15,975 bases of DNA from Massilia sp. UBA2709 (lineage in GTDB: Bacteria > Pseudomonadota > Gammaproteobacteria > Burkholderiales > Burkholderiaceae_D): positions 1 to 15,975 of the forward strand of contig DEKZ01000165.1 of NCBI GenBank assembly GCA_002354135.1, given 5' to 3'. Shown here in pieces: positions 1 through 6,482 of the stretch (positions within the stretch are counted from its first letter, which is position 1; every line of letters begins with the position of its first letter). Position numbers and translations under genes: made by a program. The notes beneath the pieces are model-generated. The model worked only from the letters and a program-made list of their open reading frames with translations. It had not been told where the DNA came from and ran no database searches.

Positions 1-84
1 CCTGCGTTCGCTGTTGCCACCTTAGTTGGCAGATCAACTACTTGATTTCGTTGACGTTTTACTTCAGCGCCGAAGCGGAGGCGA

Positions 85-114
85 ACTATAGCAAACCGCC
101 GGGGTGTCGCGCAA
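85..114 (-). promoter_or_regulatory. Leftward sigma-70-like promoter near the left edge
   Basis: Read on the minus strand, a TTGCGC -35-like hexamer (109-114) is followed after 18 bases by TATAGT (85-90). A TGC immediately precedes the -10, giving an extended -10 motif. It points left, out of the window, and starts about 18 bases after the stop codon of the LysR-PLD fusion gene. The gene it would serve is not visible. Positions 1-84 would then be leader sequence with short inverted repeats (for example TGCCA/TGGCA at about 15-31). No coding frame in 1-131 is convincing. The match is by eye only. Confidence 0.35.
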
Positions 115-131
115 GCCCTGACGCGAACAAT

Positions 132-1184
132 CTACAACAGCCAGTCGATCGGCAGGAATGACAGGATCCTGACGCCCGCGCGCTTCCATATGGTGGTGCC
201 GGGCTCCTCGTCGTGGCGGACGGTCTTGTCTCCGGAGCGCTCCAGCCAATACAGCTTGCCGTCCTTGTCGATCCGGACTTCGTAGGCACTGCCGGGAATG
301 CTCTCGTCCAGCGTCCGGTCAAGTTGCCGGGCCAGCACCGGGCTGTCGATCACGAACCCCATCTCGGTATTCAGGTCGATCGAACGCCGGTCCAGATTGA
401 AGGAACCCACGAAGACGCTGCGTCCATCGACGCCGAAGGTCTTCGCATGCAGGCTCGAGGCCGAGCTGCCGAAACTGCCGCGCCCGGTCTCGGGCAGTTC
501 CGGCCCCCACCTGCGGCGCAGCTCGAACAGCGCTACGCCGGCTTCGAGCAACTCGCGGCGCCACTTCGCATAGCCGGCATGCACCGCCGCCACGTCGGTC
601 GCCTCGAGCGAGTTGGTCAGCACGCGCACCCTGGCACCGCCGCGGGCGATATCACCCACGACCTGGGCCGCGTCCTTGCTGGGAACGAAATACGGAGACA
701 CCAGGTCGAGCTGCTGTTTCGGCTCTCCCAGCAGCTTACCGAGGTGAACGGCCATATGGGCGTCGCGCTCGGCCTTGCCCAGCACTTTGGCCGGGTCGTC
801 GCTGACCAGGCGCGTCATGCTCCACTCCAGCGCCAGCTTGCGCTGCGCCAGTTGCTCGACAAAGGGCGAGCTGCGGATCGCCTCCAGGTAGCGCTGCGCC
901 TCGGGCCGCTGCCGCAGGCTGGCCGCGTGCTGGGCCAGGGCGCCGGCCGCTTCGCTTTCCTCCGCCACCTTGCGCGCGTGCTCGAGCAGGCTGGCGCCGA
1001 ACTCGGTCAGCATCAGCTTGCGGGTCGTGCGCTGCAGCAGCCGTTCGCCCAGGCGCGCCTCCAGCAGCGCGATGCGGCGCGAGACGGTCGACTTGGGCAG
1101 GTTCACGCGCGCGGCGGCCTGGCTGAAGCTGCCCGCGTCCACGATGCGGGCGAACAGCAGCAGGTCGTTCGGTTCGACTTCCAT
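132..1184 (-). CDS. Chimeric protein: LysR-type HTH domain fused to C-terminal half of a phospholipase D (cardiolipin-synthase-like) protein
   Basis: This is a 350-residue protein if started at the ATG at 1184. That start gives the usual LysR N-terminus (MEVEPNDLLLFARIVDAGSF) and has a weak GTGGA upstream. The frame is open to 1280, but the extra residues look like promoter sequence. Residues 1-60 are a LysR winged helix-turn-helix (SFSQAAARVNLPKSTVSRRI, then ALLEARLGERLLQR). Residues 61-86 are the LysR linker helix ending ALAQH. Sequence then changes abruptly. Residues from about 87 to 350 match the C-terminal half of ClsC/YmdC-like phospholipase D proteins: SDDPAKVLGKA, SPYFVPS, an HxKx4D motif (H246, K248, D253) followed by GSFN (260-263), and an ending FLPIDWLL. 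The LysR effector domain and the first HKD half are absent. One HKD motif cannot form the usual two-motif active site within one chain. A dimer could do so, as in Nuc-type enzymes. Activity is unknown. Confidence 0.85.
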   Translation of the reverse strand: MEVEPNDLLLFARIVDAGSFSQAAARVNLPKSTVSRRIALLEARLGERLLQRTTRKLMLTEFGASLLEHARKVAEESEAAGALAQHAASLRQRPEAQRYLEAIRSSPFVEQLAQRKLALEWSMTRLVSDDPAKVLGKAERDAHMAVHLGKLLGEPKQQLDLVSPYFVPSKDAAQVVGDIARGGARVRVLTNSLEATDVAAVHAGYAKWRRELLEAGVALFELRRRWGPELPETGRGSFGSSASSLHAKTFGVDGRSVFVGSFNLDRRSIDLNTEMGFVIDSPVLARQLDRTLDESIPGSAYEVRIDKDGKLYWLERSGDKTVRHDEEPGTTIWKRAGVRILSFLPIDWLL

Positions 1185-1300
1185 GGGATTGTTCCACTGG
1201 CTGAATAATGTTATCCATTTTAGCGGCTTCCGGCGCGATTTTGGAATTGATACAGTAGCTTCCATCGACACACCACCCATTCACAACAAAGGAAGCCACC
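1185..1300. promoter_or_regulatory. Divergent control region between the LysR-PLD gene and azoR
   Basis: This 116-bp divergent spacer is where a LysR regulator would bind. Toward the fusion gene, the minus strand has TAAAAT (1217-1222) with TTCCAA (1241-1246) 18 bases upstream. Toward azoR, TACAGT (1251-1256) lies 17 bases after a weak TTCCGG (1228-1233). An AT-rich ATAATGTTAT patch with ATAA/TTAT dyad symmetry lies at about 1205-1214 and is a candidate operator half. The azoR ribosome site AAAGGAAG follows at 1288-1295. Promoter hexamers were read by eye. Confidence 0.4.
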
Positions 1301-1906
1301 ATGAACATCCTGCAGATCACCTCCAGCCTGCGCGGCGCCCAGTCGGAATCGACCCGCGTTGCCAACAGCATCGTCGCCAAGCTGGTCGCGGCCAACCCGA
1401 ACGCCACCGTGGTGACCCGCGACCTGGCGCGCGACCCGCACCCGACGCTGGACGAAGCCGCCCTGGGCGCCCTGTTCACCCCGGCTGACCAGCGCAGCGC
1501 CGAGCAGGCCGCCCGCGTGGCCCTGGACGACGCCCTGATCGCCCAGGTTCAGGCTGCCGACGTGGTCGTGATCGGCGCCCCGATGTACAACTTCGGCATC
1601 CCGGTGCAACTGAAGAGCTGGTTCGACGCCATCGCCCGCGCCGGCGTGACCTTCCGCTACACCGAGAACGGTCCGGAAGGCCTGCTGAAGGGCAAGAAGG
1701 TGTTCGTGACGACCGCCCGCGGCGGCTTCTACCCGCTTGATGCCGACCCGCAGGTGCCGTTCGTGCGCATGCTGCTGAACTTCCTGGGCCTGACCGACCA
1801 CACCTTCGTGTACTCGGGCGGCCAGTCGATGGGTCCGGAAGCGGCAGCGAAAGGCCAGGCCGAAGCCGACGCCACGGTTGCCGCCGCACTGGCCGCAGTG
1901 GCGTAA
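1301..1906 (+). CDS. azoR: FMN-dependent NADH:quinone oxidoreductase / azoreductase
   Basis: This 201-residue protein matches the AzoR flavodoxin-like family in length and motifs. These enzymes are cytoplasmic FMN homodimers that use NADH to reduce quinones by two electrons and to split azo bonds. Visible motifs are the N-terminal strand and FMN phosphate loop (ITSSLRGAQSESTRVAN, residues 6-22), the FMN-binding PMYNFGIPVQLKSWFD (94-109), GVTFRYTENGPEGLLKGKK (115-133) and TTARGGFY (137-144). The start has a good AAAGGA six to eight bases upstream. It is divergent from the LysR-PLD fusion and is followed 48 bp later by pirin on the same strand, so the two are probably cotranscribed. A short GCCGC/GCGGC hairpin (about 1925-1938) sits in the gap. 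Role in quinone or electrophile stress is inferred from the family and context. Confidence 0.93.
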   Translation: MNILQITSSLRGAQSESTRVANSIVAKLVAANPNATVVTRDLARDPHPTLDEAALGALFTPADQRSAEQAARVALDDALIAQVQAADVVVIGAPMYNFGIPVQLKSWFDAIARAGVTFRYTENGPEGLLKGKKVFVTTARGGFYPLDADPQVPFVRMLLNFLGLTDHTFVYSGGQSMGPEAAAKGQAEADATVAAALAAVA

Positions 1907-1954
1907 AGCAGGCAAACAGACAAGGCCGCTCCGGCGGCGCAGGCAAAGGAGAAG

Positions 1955-2827
1955 ATGATGACCCAGGTAGTGAACACCCAATCCGTGACGAAGGCGCGCG
2001 CAATCGAGCGCGTCATCGCAGGCCAGTACGTGATGGACGGCGCCGGCGTGAAGATCAACCGCGTCCTCACCAACACCCTGCAGCGCCGCCTCGATCCCTT
2101 CCTGATGCTCGACGCCTTCGGCAGCGACAAGGCCGGCGACTACATCGCCGGCTTCCCGGAGCACCCGCACCGCGGCTTCGAGACCGTCACCTACATGCTG
2201 GCCGGCCGCATGCGCCACCGCGACAGCGCCGGCAACGAAGGCCTGGTGACCGATGGCGGCGTGCAGTGGATGACGGCCGGGCGCGGCGTGATCCACTCGG
2301 AGATGCCCGAGCAGAACGAGGGCCTGATGGAAGGCTTCCAGCTGTGGCTCAACCTGCCCGCCAAGGACAAGATGAGCGCGCCCTGGTACCGCGACATCCC
2401 GAACGAGGAAGTGCCGCGCTTCACGCTGGACTCCGGCGCGACCGTGCAGGTGATCGCAGGGACCAGCCACGGCGTGGCCGGCGCGGTGCAGCGCGAAGGC
2501 ACCGAGCCGCTCTACCTCGACGTCGAGCTGCTTGACGGCGCCACCTTCGAGCAGCCGCTGCCGGCCGGGCACAATGCCTTCATCTACGTGTTCCGCGGTG
2601 AAGCGGTGGTCGCTGGCAAGGGCGTGCCGCAGACGCGCATGGCGATCCTCGACAACGCGGAAGGATCCGACGGCGTCGTGATCAAGGCAGCCAAACCGAC
2701 CCGCCTGCTGCTGATCGCAGGCCGTCCGTTGAAGGAACCGATCGCGCAGTACGGGCCTTTCGTGATGAATACCCAGGCGGAGCTGCATCAAGCGGTGGAG
2801 GATTTCCGCGCCGGGCGCTTCGCTTAG
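1955..2827 (+). CDS. Pirin family cupin protein
   Basis: This 290-residue bicupin of the pirin family has the standard length. The N-terminal cupin carries the metal-binding set: H70 and H72 in GFPEHPHRGFETVTY, and H114 and E116 in GVIHSEMPEQ, which match the His-His-His-Glu iron ligands of known pirins. The C-terminal cupin (about 180-290) holds AFIYVFRGEA and LLLIAGRPLKEPIAQYGPF, typical of the family. Some bacterial pirins act as quercetin dioxygenases and others as regulators of metabolic enzymes, so substrate cannot be assigned. Two ATGs are adjacent. AAGGAG at 1946-1951 is only 3 bases from the first (1955) and 6 from the second (1958), so the second is the better start. Pairing with azoR suggests a shared redox or aromatic-compound response. 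Confidence 0.92.
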   Translation: MMTQVVNTQSVTKARAIERVIAGQYVMDGAGVKINRVLTNTLQRRLDPFLMLDAFGSDKAGDYIAGFPEHPHRGFETVTYMLAGRMRHRDSAGNEGLVTDGGVQWMTAGRGVIHSEMPEQNEGLMEGFQLWLNLPAKDKMSAPWYRDIPNEEVPRFTLDSGATVQVIAGTSHGVAGAVQREGTEPLYLDVELLDGATFEQPLPAGHNAFIYVFRGEAVVAGKGVPQTRMAILDNAEGSDGVVIKAAKPTRLLLIAGRPLKEPIAQYGPFVMNTQAELHQAVEDFRAGRFA

Positions 2828-2837
2828 CGCGCCGAAC

Positions 2838-2916
2838 AACGCTCCCATGGCTGCGTTGCGTCGTCTCGCCGTGCTCACGCACTGTCTTCGACGACGCGCC
2901 TTGCCCTGGGAGCGTT
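2838..2916. repeat. Intergenic palindromic element (REP/MITE-like)
   Basis: The ends are a perfect 10-bp inverted repeat, AACGCTCCCA (2838-2847) and TGGGAGCGTT (2907-2916). Inside is a second arm pair, GCGTCGTC (2858-2865) with GACGACGC (2890-2897). The loop holds a small hairpin, GTGC-TCAC-GCAC (2871-2882). The whole unit can fold into one long imperfect cruciform just after the pirin stop codon. Its form resembles extragenic palindromes found in many copies in Burkholderiales genomes. Only one copy is visible here, so repetition is an inference. Confidence 0.6.
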
Positions 2917-2946
2917 CTGCGCGCGCTCCAACTGAGTGAATAGAAA

Positions 2947-2980
2947 CGCGGCCGGGGAATCGATGGATTCCCCGGCCGCG
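2947..2980. terminator. Perfect 15-bp hairpin, possible terminator for pirin
   Basis: Two 15-base arms (2947-2961 and 2966-2980) are fully complementary around a 4-base loop GATG. The rightward side is followed by GCTTGCGTT, without a clear T run. The leftward side is followed by TTTCTA on the minus strand. It may end pirin transcription, but the absence of a strong U tract makes this less than a textbook intrinsic terminator. Any open frame across it (from 2936) encodes only hairpin sequence. Confidence 0.5.
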
Positions 2981-3025
2981 CTTGCGTTACACTTCGTGCA
3001 TGTGCACCGCTTCGCCTTCCCTGCC

Positions 3026-3499
3026 ATGCCCCTGATGCCCATCGTGCTCGACCTGCTCTCGAAAGCGAGCCACGCGCTGGGCTTCGAGACCATCGACCGC
3101 TTCCCCGCCGGCCACGTCTACGCGCGCACGCGCTGGGACCGGGCGTACTTCGACATCGCCTCCGACCTGAAGCCCGAGGCCATCGAACGTTCGCTGTGCG
3201 AATCCATCGCCAACACGCCCTCCGTGTTCGCCCACATCGTCAATCCGACACCGGCCATGCAGCGCACCCTGCTCGGCGTGATCGACACCCGCCTGCGCCG
3301 TTCCTGCGGCGCGCCGACCGACCTGGTGACCCTGCTGATCGAGGCCTACCGCAGCCCGCACACCCAGGAAGCGCGCCCTGGCCTGCGCGCGGCGATCGAG
3401 GCGACGCATGGCCTGGACATGCGCGAGCGCGTGCACGCCACCCTGGCCTTCCTGGGCGCAATGCCGGCCGCCTTCGACGTCATCGAGGCGCGCGACTGA
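3026..3499 (+). CDS. Hypothetical protein, no family recognised
   Basis: I do not recognise this 157-residue protein. It is mostly helical-looking and soluble, with no signal peptide and no membrane segment. The N-terminus reads MPLMPIVLDLLSKASHALGF. It has a middle acidic patch, DIASDLKPEAIERSL, and a C-terminal half rich in Ala, Arg and Leu. Third codon positions are strongly G/C, like its neighbours, which supports real coding. The frame extends back to 2936, but that part only translates the hairpin, so I place the start at 3026 or 3035. Neither has a clear ribosome site. An 11-codon ORF (3000-3035) ends in TGATG, overlapping the ATG at 3035, which would favour that start by translational coupling. 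It converges on the NTF2-like gene with 37 bp between them. Confidence 0.6.
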   Translation: MPLMPIVLDLLSKASHALGFETIDRFPAGHVYARTRWDRAYFDIASDLKPEAIERSLCESIANTPSVFAHIVNPTPAMQRTLLGVIDTRLRRSCGAPTDLVTLLIEAYRSPHTQEARPGLRAAIEATHGLDMRERVHATLAFLGAMPAAFDVIEARD

Positions 3500-3536
3500 G
3501 CCAGCGCGACGCTCGTTTCCGGACCGGGCTCCGGCC

Positions 3537-4061
3537 TCAACGTGGAACCGGGTTTTCTTCCGCCGACCAGGTAACGGCGGCAATCTTCCAGCCCTTGTCG
3601 GTCCTGACGAGCTGCCAGCCTTCCTTGCCCCAGGCGTTCTTGTAGTCGCCGGTCATGAAGGCATAATCGAACCAGACCTGGGCGACCTCGCCGTCGGTGT
3701 CGATGCGCACGTTGGAAAAGGTTTCGGATTTGACTTGCCTGGACCGCGCAATGCTTTCGATGAAGGCGCGGGGACTGGCCCGCTGGACCTTGGTGGCCAA
3801 GGGCGTCGCCGTGTCTTTCAGGCCCGCGTTATACCTGCGGACGCTGTCATCCGTATACACGACGGTCCACGCGACGTCCTCGTGCAGGAAAAGCTGCATG
3901 AAGCCGGCCACGTCCTTGTTGACGATCGCCTTGCCGAAGCTGTCGATCACGGCTTCGATCTGTGCGCGGCTCGAAGCCGTGGTTTGCGCACATGCCGATT
4001 GAGACGCCGGCAGGAGCAGACTGGCGGCGAGCACCGCGGCGGGAAGCCCCAATCTCATCAT
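3537..4061 (-). CDS. Secreted SnoaL/NTF2-like (DUF4440-type) protein
   Basis: This 174-residue protein starts with a Sec-type signal peptide (hydrophobic stretch LGLPAAVLAASLLLPA, probable cleavage near ACA-QT at about residue 25). No proper lipobox precedes its Cys. The mature part has the cystatin-like alpha+beta layout of NTF2/SnoaL proteins: an opening helix QIEAVIDSFGKAIVNKDVAGF, then FLHEDVAWTVVY, and C-terminal strands GEVAQVWFDYAFMTGDY, KEGWQLVRTDKGWKIAAVTW. This fold includes enzymes and ligand-binding proteins, so function is not assignable. Two ATGs are adjacent. GAGGAG upstream is better spaced for the second (4058). It lies 83 bp downstream of the acyltransferase on the same strand. 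That gap is AT-rich and may hold its own promoter. Confidence 0.8.
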   Translation of the reverse strand: MMRLGLPAAVLAASLLLPASQSACAQTTASSRAQIEAVIDSFGKAIVNKDVAGFMQLFLHEDVAWTVVYTDDSVRRYNAGLKDTATPLATKVQRASPRAFIESIARSRQVKSETFSNVRIDTDGEVAQVWFDYAFMTGDYKNAWGKEGWQLVRTDKGWKIAAVTWSAEENPVPR

Positions 4062-4144
4062 TTCTCCTCATGCGAAGTTGTAGCAACGCATCTTGCCACA
4101 TCCTGGCATCGAATACTTCGCTATCGAGGAAATATTATTGAACG

Positions 4145-5356
4145 CTAGGCTTCGGAGGATGGCAGCCGGATGCCGTGCCAGGCCGGCCGCGCCAGGTTGC
4201 CCGGCACGTAGCGCTCGCGCAGGCGCATGAAAGGCGTCTCGACCAGGCGGTACAGCAGCCAGCCCGACAGCACCGACAGCGCCAGCAGGGACACGATCGC
4301 CACTTTCGTCTGCGGCCCGAACCCGAGCGCGCTCAAGGCCTCGGCCCCAAGCGCGCTCGCGCCGCGGTGAGTCAGGTAGATCGCATAGGACCACAGGGCC
4401 AGGCTGGCGGCGCCGGGGATGCGCAGTGCGTGCAGCAGCGACCCTTCCGACAGCGCCGCCAGGATCAGCAGGCCAAAACCGAGTCCCAGCAGCGGATAGC
4501 CGAACACCGTGGCCGCGAAACCGTAGTGGTTGTCGAGGAAGAGCCAGAACGTCAGGCCTGTCACCACCACCCCGGCGGACAGCCAGCGCCCGCCATGGCG
4601 CGTGAGTGCGGCCCAGGCTTGCGGATGGCGGTTCCTCAGCAGCGCGAGCGCGACGCCGGCCACCAGCTCGTCCAGGCGGCATAAGCTCGAGTAATAAATG
4701 AGCTTGTAATAGAAGTAAATCCCATACTTGTGGGCGTCGACGTTGGCGCTCCAGAGCCAGGCGCGCAGCAGCATGCCGCCGATCACGACCAGCCCGATGA
4801 CGATCCATGCGATGGAGATGCGCAGGCGCAGCGCCGCGCCCAGCATGGCCAGGGCCGGCAGCAGCAGGTAGAACTGCTCCTCGATCGCCAGCGACCAGCT
4901 GTGCGAGAACGCGGTGCCCGGCTCGAGGCCGAGATTCTGGGTGAAGCTCAGGTAGCGCCACAGCGGCAGCAGGGGTGCGTCCTCGCGGAAGGCCGGCCAC
5001 AGGAAGTAGATCGCCAGCACCACCCAGAAATTCGGCAGCGTGCGCAACAGGCGCCGCGCATAGAAGGACTTCAGCGAGAGCCCCTCCTCCGTGCGCAGGG
5101 CGACGAAGATCTGGTTGCCGATCAGGTAGCCCGAGAGCGCGAAGAACAGGTCGACCCCGGCCCAGCCTATCCGCCCGACCCAGCCGAAGGTGTAATCGTC
5201 GTTCGAGACGAACAGGGTGTAGTGATGCAGCACCACCAGGGTCACGGCGAGGGCGCGCAGGGTGTCGAGCCCGTGAATTCGGCGACTGAGGCGGCCACTG
5301 AGGCCGGTGCTGCGGGAAGCTGTCATTGCTTGGACCGGGTTGCCTGGGTTGCGCAT
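4145..5356 (-). CDS. Acyltransferase family 3 membrane protein (OafA/YrhL-like)
   Basis: This 403-residue integral membrane protein has about ten hydrophobic segments. Family hallmarks are visible: HGLDTLRALAV (28-38) ending in the first membrane helix with a His pair (H44-H45), VDLFFALSGYLI (68-79), FYARRLLRTLP (98-108) and HSWSLAIEEQFYL (152-164) with the conserved Glu pair. Such proteins move acetyl or other acyl groups onto sugars of lipopolysaccharide, capsule, exopolysaccharide or peptidoglycan at the inner membrane. No glycan gene is near enough to name the acceptor. There is no fused SGNH domain, as the chain ends soon after the last helix with RLVETPFMRLRERY. The start is uncertain: ATG at 5356 and ATG at 5326 both lack a strong ribosome site, and all conserved motifs lie after both. 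It is divergent from the zinc hydrolase gene. Confidence 0.88.
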   Translation of the reverse strand: MRNPGNPVQAMTASRSTGLSGRLSRRIHGLDTLRALAVTLVVLHHYTLFVSNDDYTFGWVGRIGWAGVDLFFALSGYLIGNQIFVALRTEEGLSLKSFYARRLLRTLPNFWVVLAIYFLWPAFREDAPLLPLWRYLSFTQNLGLEPGTAFSHSWSLAIEEQFYLLLPALAMLGAALRLRISIAWIVIGLVVIGGMLLRAWLWSANVDAHKYGIYFYYKLIYYSSLCRLDELVAGVALALLRNRHPQAWAALTRHGGRWLSAGVVVTGLTFWLFLDNHYGFAATVFGYPLLGLGFGLLILAALSEGSLLHALRIPGAASLALWSYAIYLTHRGASALGAEALSALGFGPQTKVAIVSLLALSVLSGWLLYRLVETPFMRLRERYVPGNLARPAWHGIRLPSSEA

Positions 5357-5394
5357 GATGCCATGCCGTATGCACGCGGGCCAGGGATTCCCGA

Positions 5395-5400
5395 TAAAAT
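5395..5400 (+). promoter_or_regulatory. Candidate -10 element for the zinc hydrolase gene
   Basis: TAAAAT lies 33 bases before the ATG at 5434, in the 77-bp divergent gap. No convincing -35 is seen 16-18 bases upstream, so this is weak support for a promoter. Confidence 0.25.
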
Positions 5401-5433
5401 GTCGCCACCGATATTTCCTTGGATCACCATCGC

Positions 5434-6408
5434 ATGAGCTCCGCCCGCAACTTCCAGTTCAAATCCGTCAACTATACCGGCCTGGGCCAAGGTCCGCGTG
5501 TCATCATCATGGGGGCGACCCACGGCAACGAAATCTGCGGCACCGAGGCGATCAAGCGGGTGATGGCCGAGATCGACAGCGGAGAACTCCGGATCGTGGC
5601 CGGCAGCGTCACCTTCGTCCCCGTGGTCAATCCCCTCGCCTACGCCAAGAACGAGCGCAACGGCGACCGCAACCTGAACCGCAACCTGTTCCCGAAAGAC
5701 GACCCGCAGGACTTCGAGGACCAGGTCGCCAACTGGCTGTGCCCGCTGCTGGCCCGGCACGACGTGCTGCTCGACCTGCATTCCTTCAACGCCGCCCACG
5801 GCGAGCCCTTCGTGATGGTGGGCCCAGTCAACAACGACGGCGAACTCGAGCCCTTCCAGCATGCGGAAAAAGAACGTGCGCTGGCGCGCCGCCTGGGCGT
5901 GCGCCGCTTCGTGACCGGCTGGATGGCGGCCTATGGCGGCGGCGTCAAGCGCCGCATGCGCGGGAATGCGGCCGAGCTCGAGACCGTGCTGCGCTACGGC
6001 GTCGGCACCACCGAATACATGCGCACCACGGGCGGCTACGCGCTGACCCTGGAATGCGGCCAGCACCTCGACCCGCGCGCGCCGGAAGTGGCCTACCGCG
6101 CCATCATGAACACCCTGGCCCACCTGAAGCTGATCGACGCGCCCGAACCCGAGCCGGTGCCTTTCGACGAAATGGAAGCCCTGCAGATGGTCGTGGTGCA
6201 CGACAAGATCGACGCCGCCGACCAGTTCAGCCGCGCCTGGGCCAGCTTCGACCCGGTGATCGAAGGCGAGCAGATCGGCACGCGCGCCGACGGCACGCCG
6301 GTCGTCGCCGAGTTCAGCGGCCGCATCCTGTTCCCGGACGCGAAAGCCGGGGCGAACTCGGAGTGGTACTACCTGACCCGTCCGAATCCGGAGTTCGGCC
6401 GCGGCTGA
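5434..6408 (+). CDS. Succinylglutamate desuccinylase/aspartoacylase family zinc hydrolase (M14-like)
   Basis: This 324-residue protein of the AstE/AspA group is related to carboxypeptidase A. Zinc ligands are visible as H30 and E33 in GATHGNEICG and H116 in LLDLHSFNA. E207 in LTLECGQH fits the general-base glutamate. The substrate-carboxylate region GDRNLNRNLFP (77-87) is conserved. A C-terminal beta domain follows (about 240-324, AADQFSRAWASFDPVIEGE), as usual for the group. It hydrolyses an amide bond of an N-acyl amino acid or related compound. No arginine-degradation (ast) genes flank it, so I do not call it astE. The ATG at 5434 is preferred to a TTG at 5419, although neither has a strong ribosome site. 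The gap to the beta-lactamase is 74 bp. Confidence 0.87.
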   Translation: MSSARNFQFKSVNYTGLGQGPRVIIMGATHGNEICGTEAIKRVMAEIDSGELRIVAGSVTFVPVVNPLAYAKNERNGDRNLNRNLFPKDDPQDFEDQVANWLCPLLARHDVLLDLHSFNAAHGEPFVMVGPVNNDGELEPFQHAEKERALARRLGVRRFVTGWMAAYGGGVKRRMRGNAAELETVLRYGVGTTEYMRTTGGYALTLECGQHLDPRAPEVAYRAIMNTLAHLKLIDAPEPEPVPFDEMEALQMVVVHDKIDAADQFSRAWASFDPVIEGEQIGTRADGTPVVAEFSGRILFPDAKAGANSEWYYLTRPNPEFGRG

Positions 6409-6482
6409 GCGCGCGCCGCCCGACGGGCTCTCCGGAGTCCGACGATAGCTGCTGCGCTGCACGGATGAGCCAAAGGAAACCA

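Noticed and set aside
213..1208. 331-codon rightward open frame across the fusion gene
   Set aside because: It is antisense to the LysR-PLD gene, rich in Ala, Arg, Gln and His, with no family motif. High GC on the opposite strand explains it.
1220..2878. 552-codon leftward open frame across azoR and pirin
   Set aside because: It is the complement of two clearly recognised genes. Its composition (His, Arg, Gly, Val runs) is typical of antisense frames in high-GC DNA.
3500..3536. CCGGA/TCCGG hairpin as a terminator between the hypothetical and NTF2-like genes
   Set aside because: It is a 5-bp stem without a following T tract; possible but not supportable.
5307..6482. Upstream extension of the beta-lactamase frame to about 686 codons
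   Set aside because: The extension overlaps the zinc hydrolase in another frame and is Arg-rich without motifs. The ribosome site at 6472-6477 fixes the real start at 6483.
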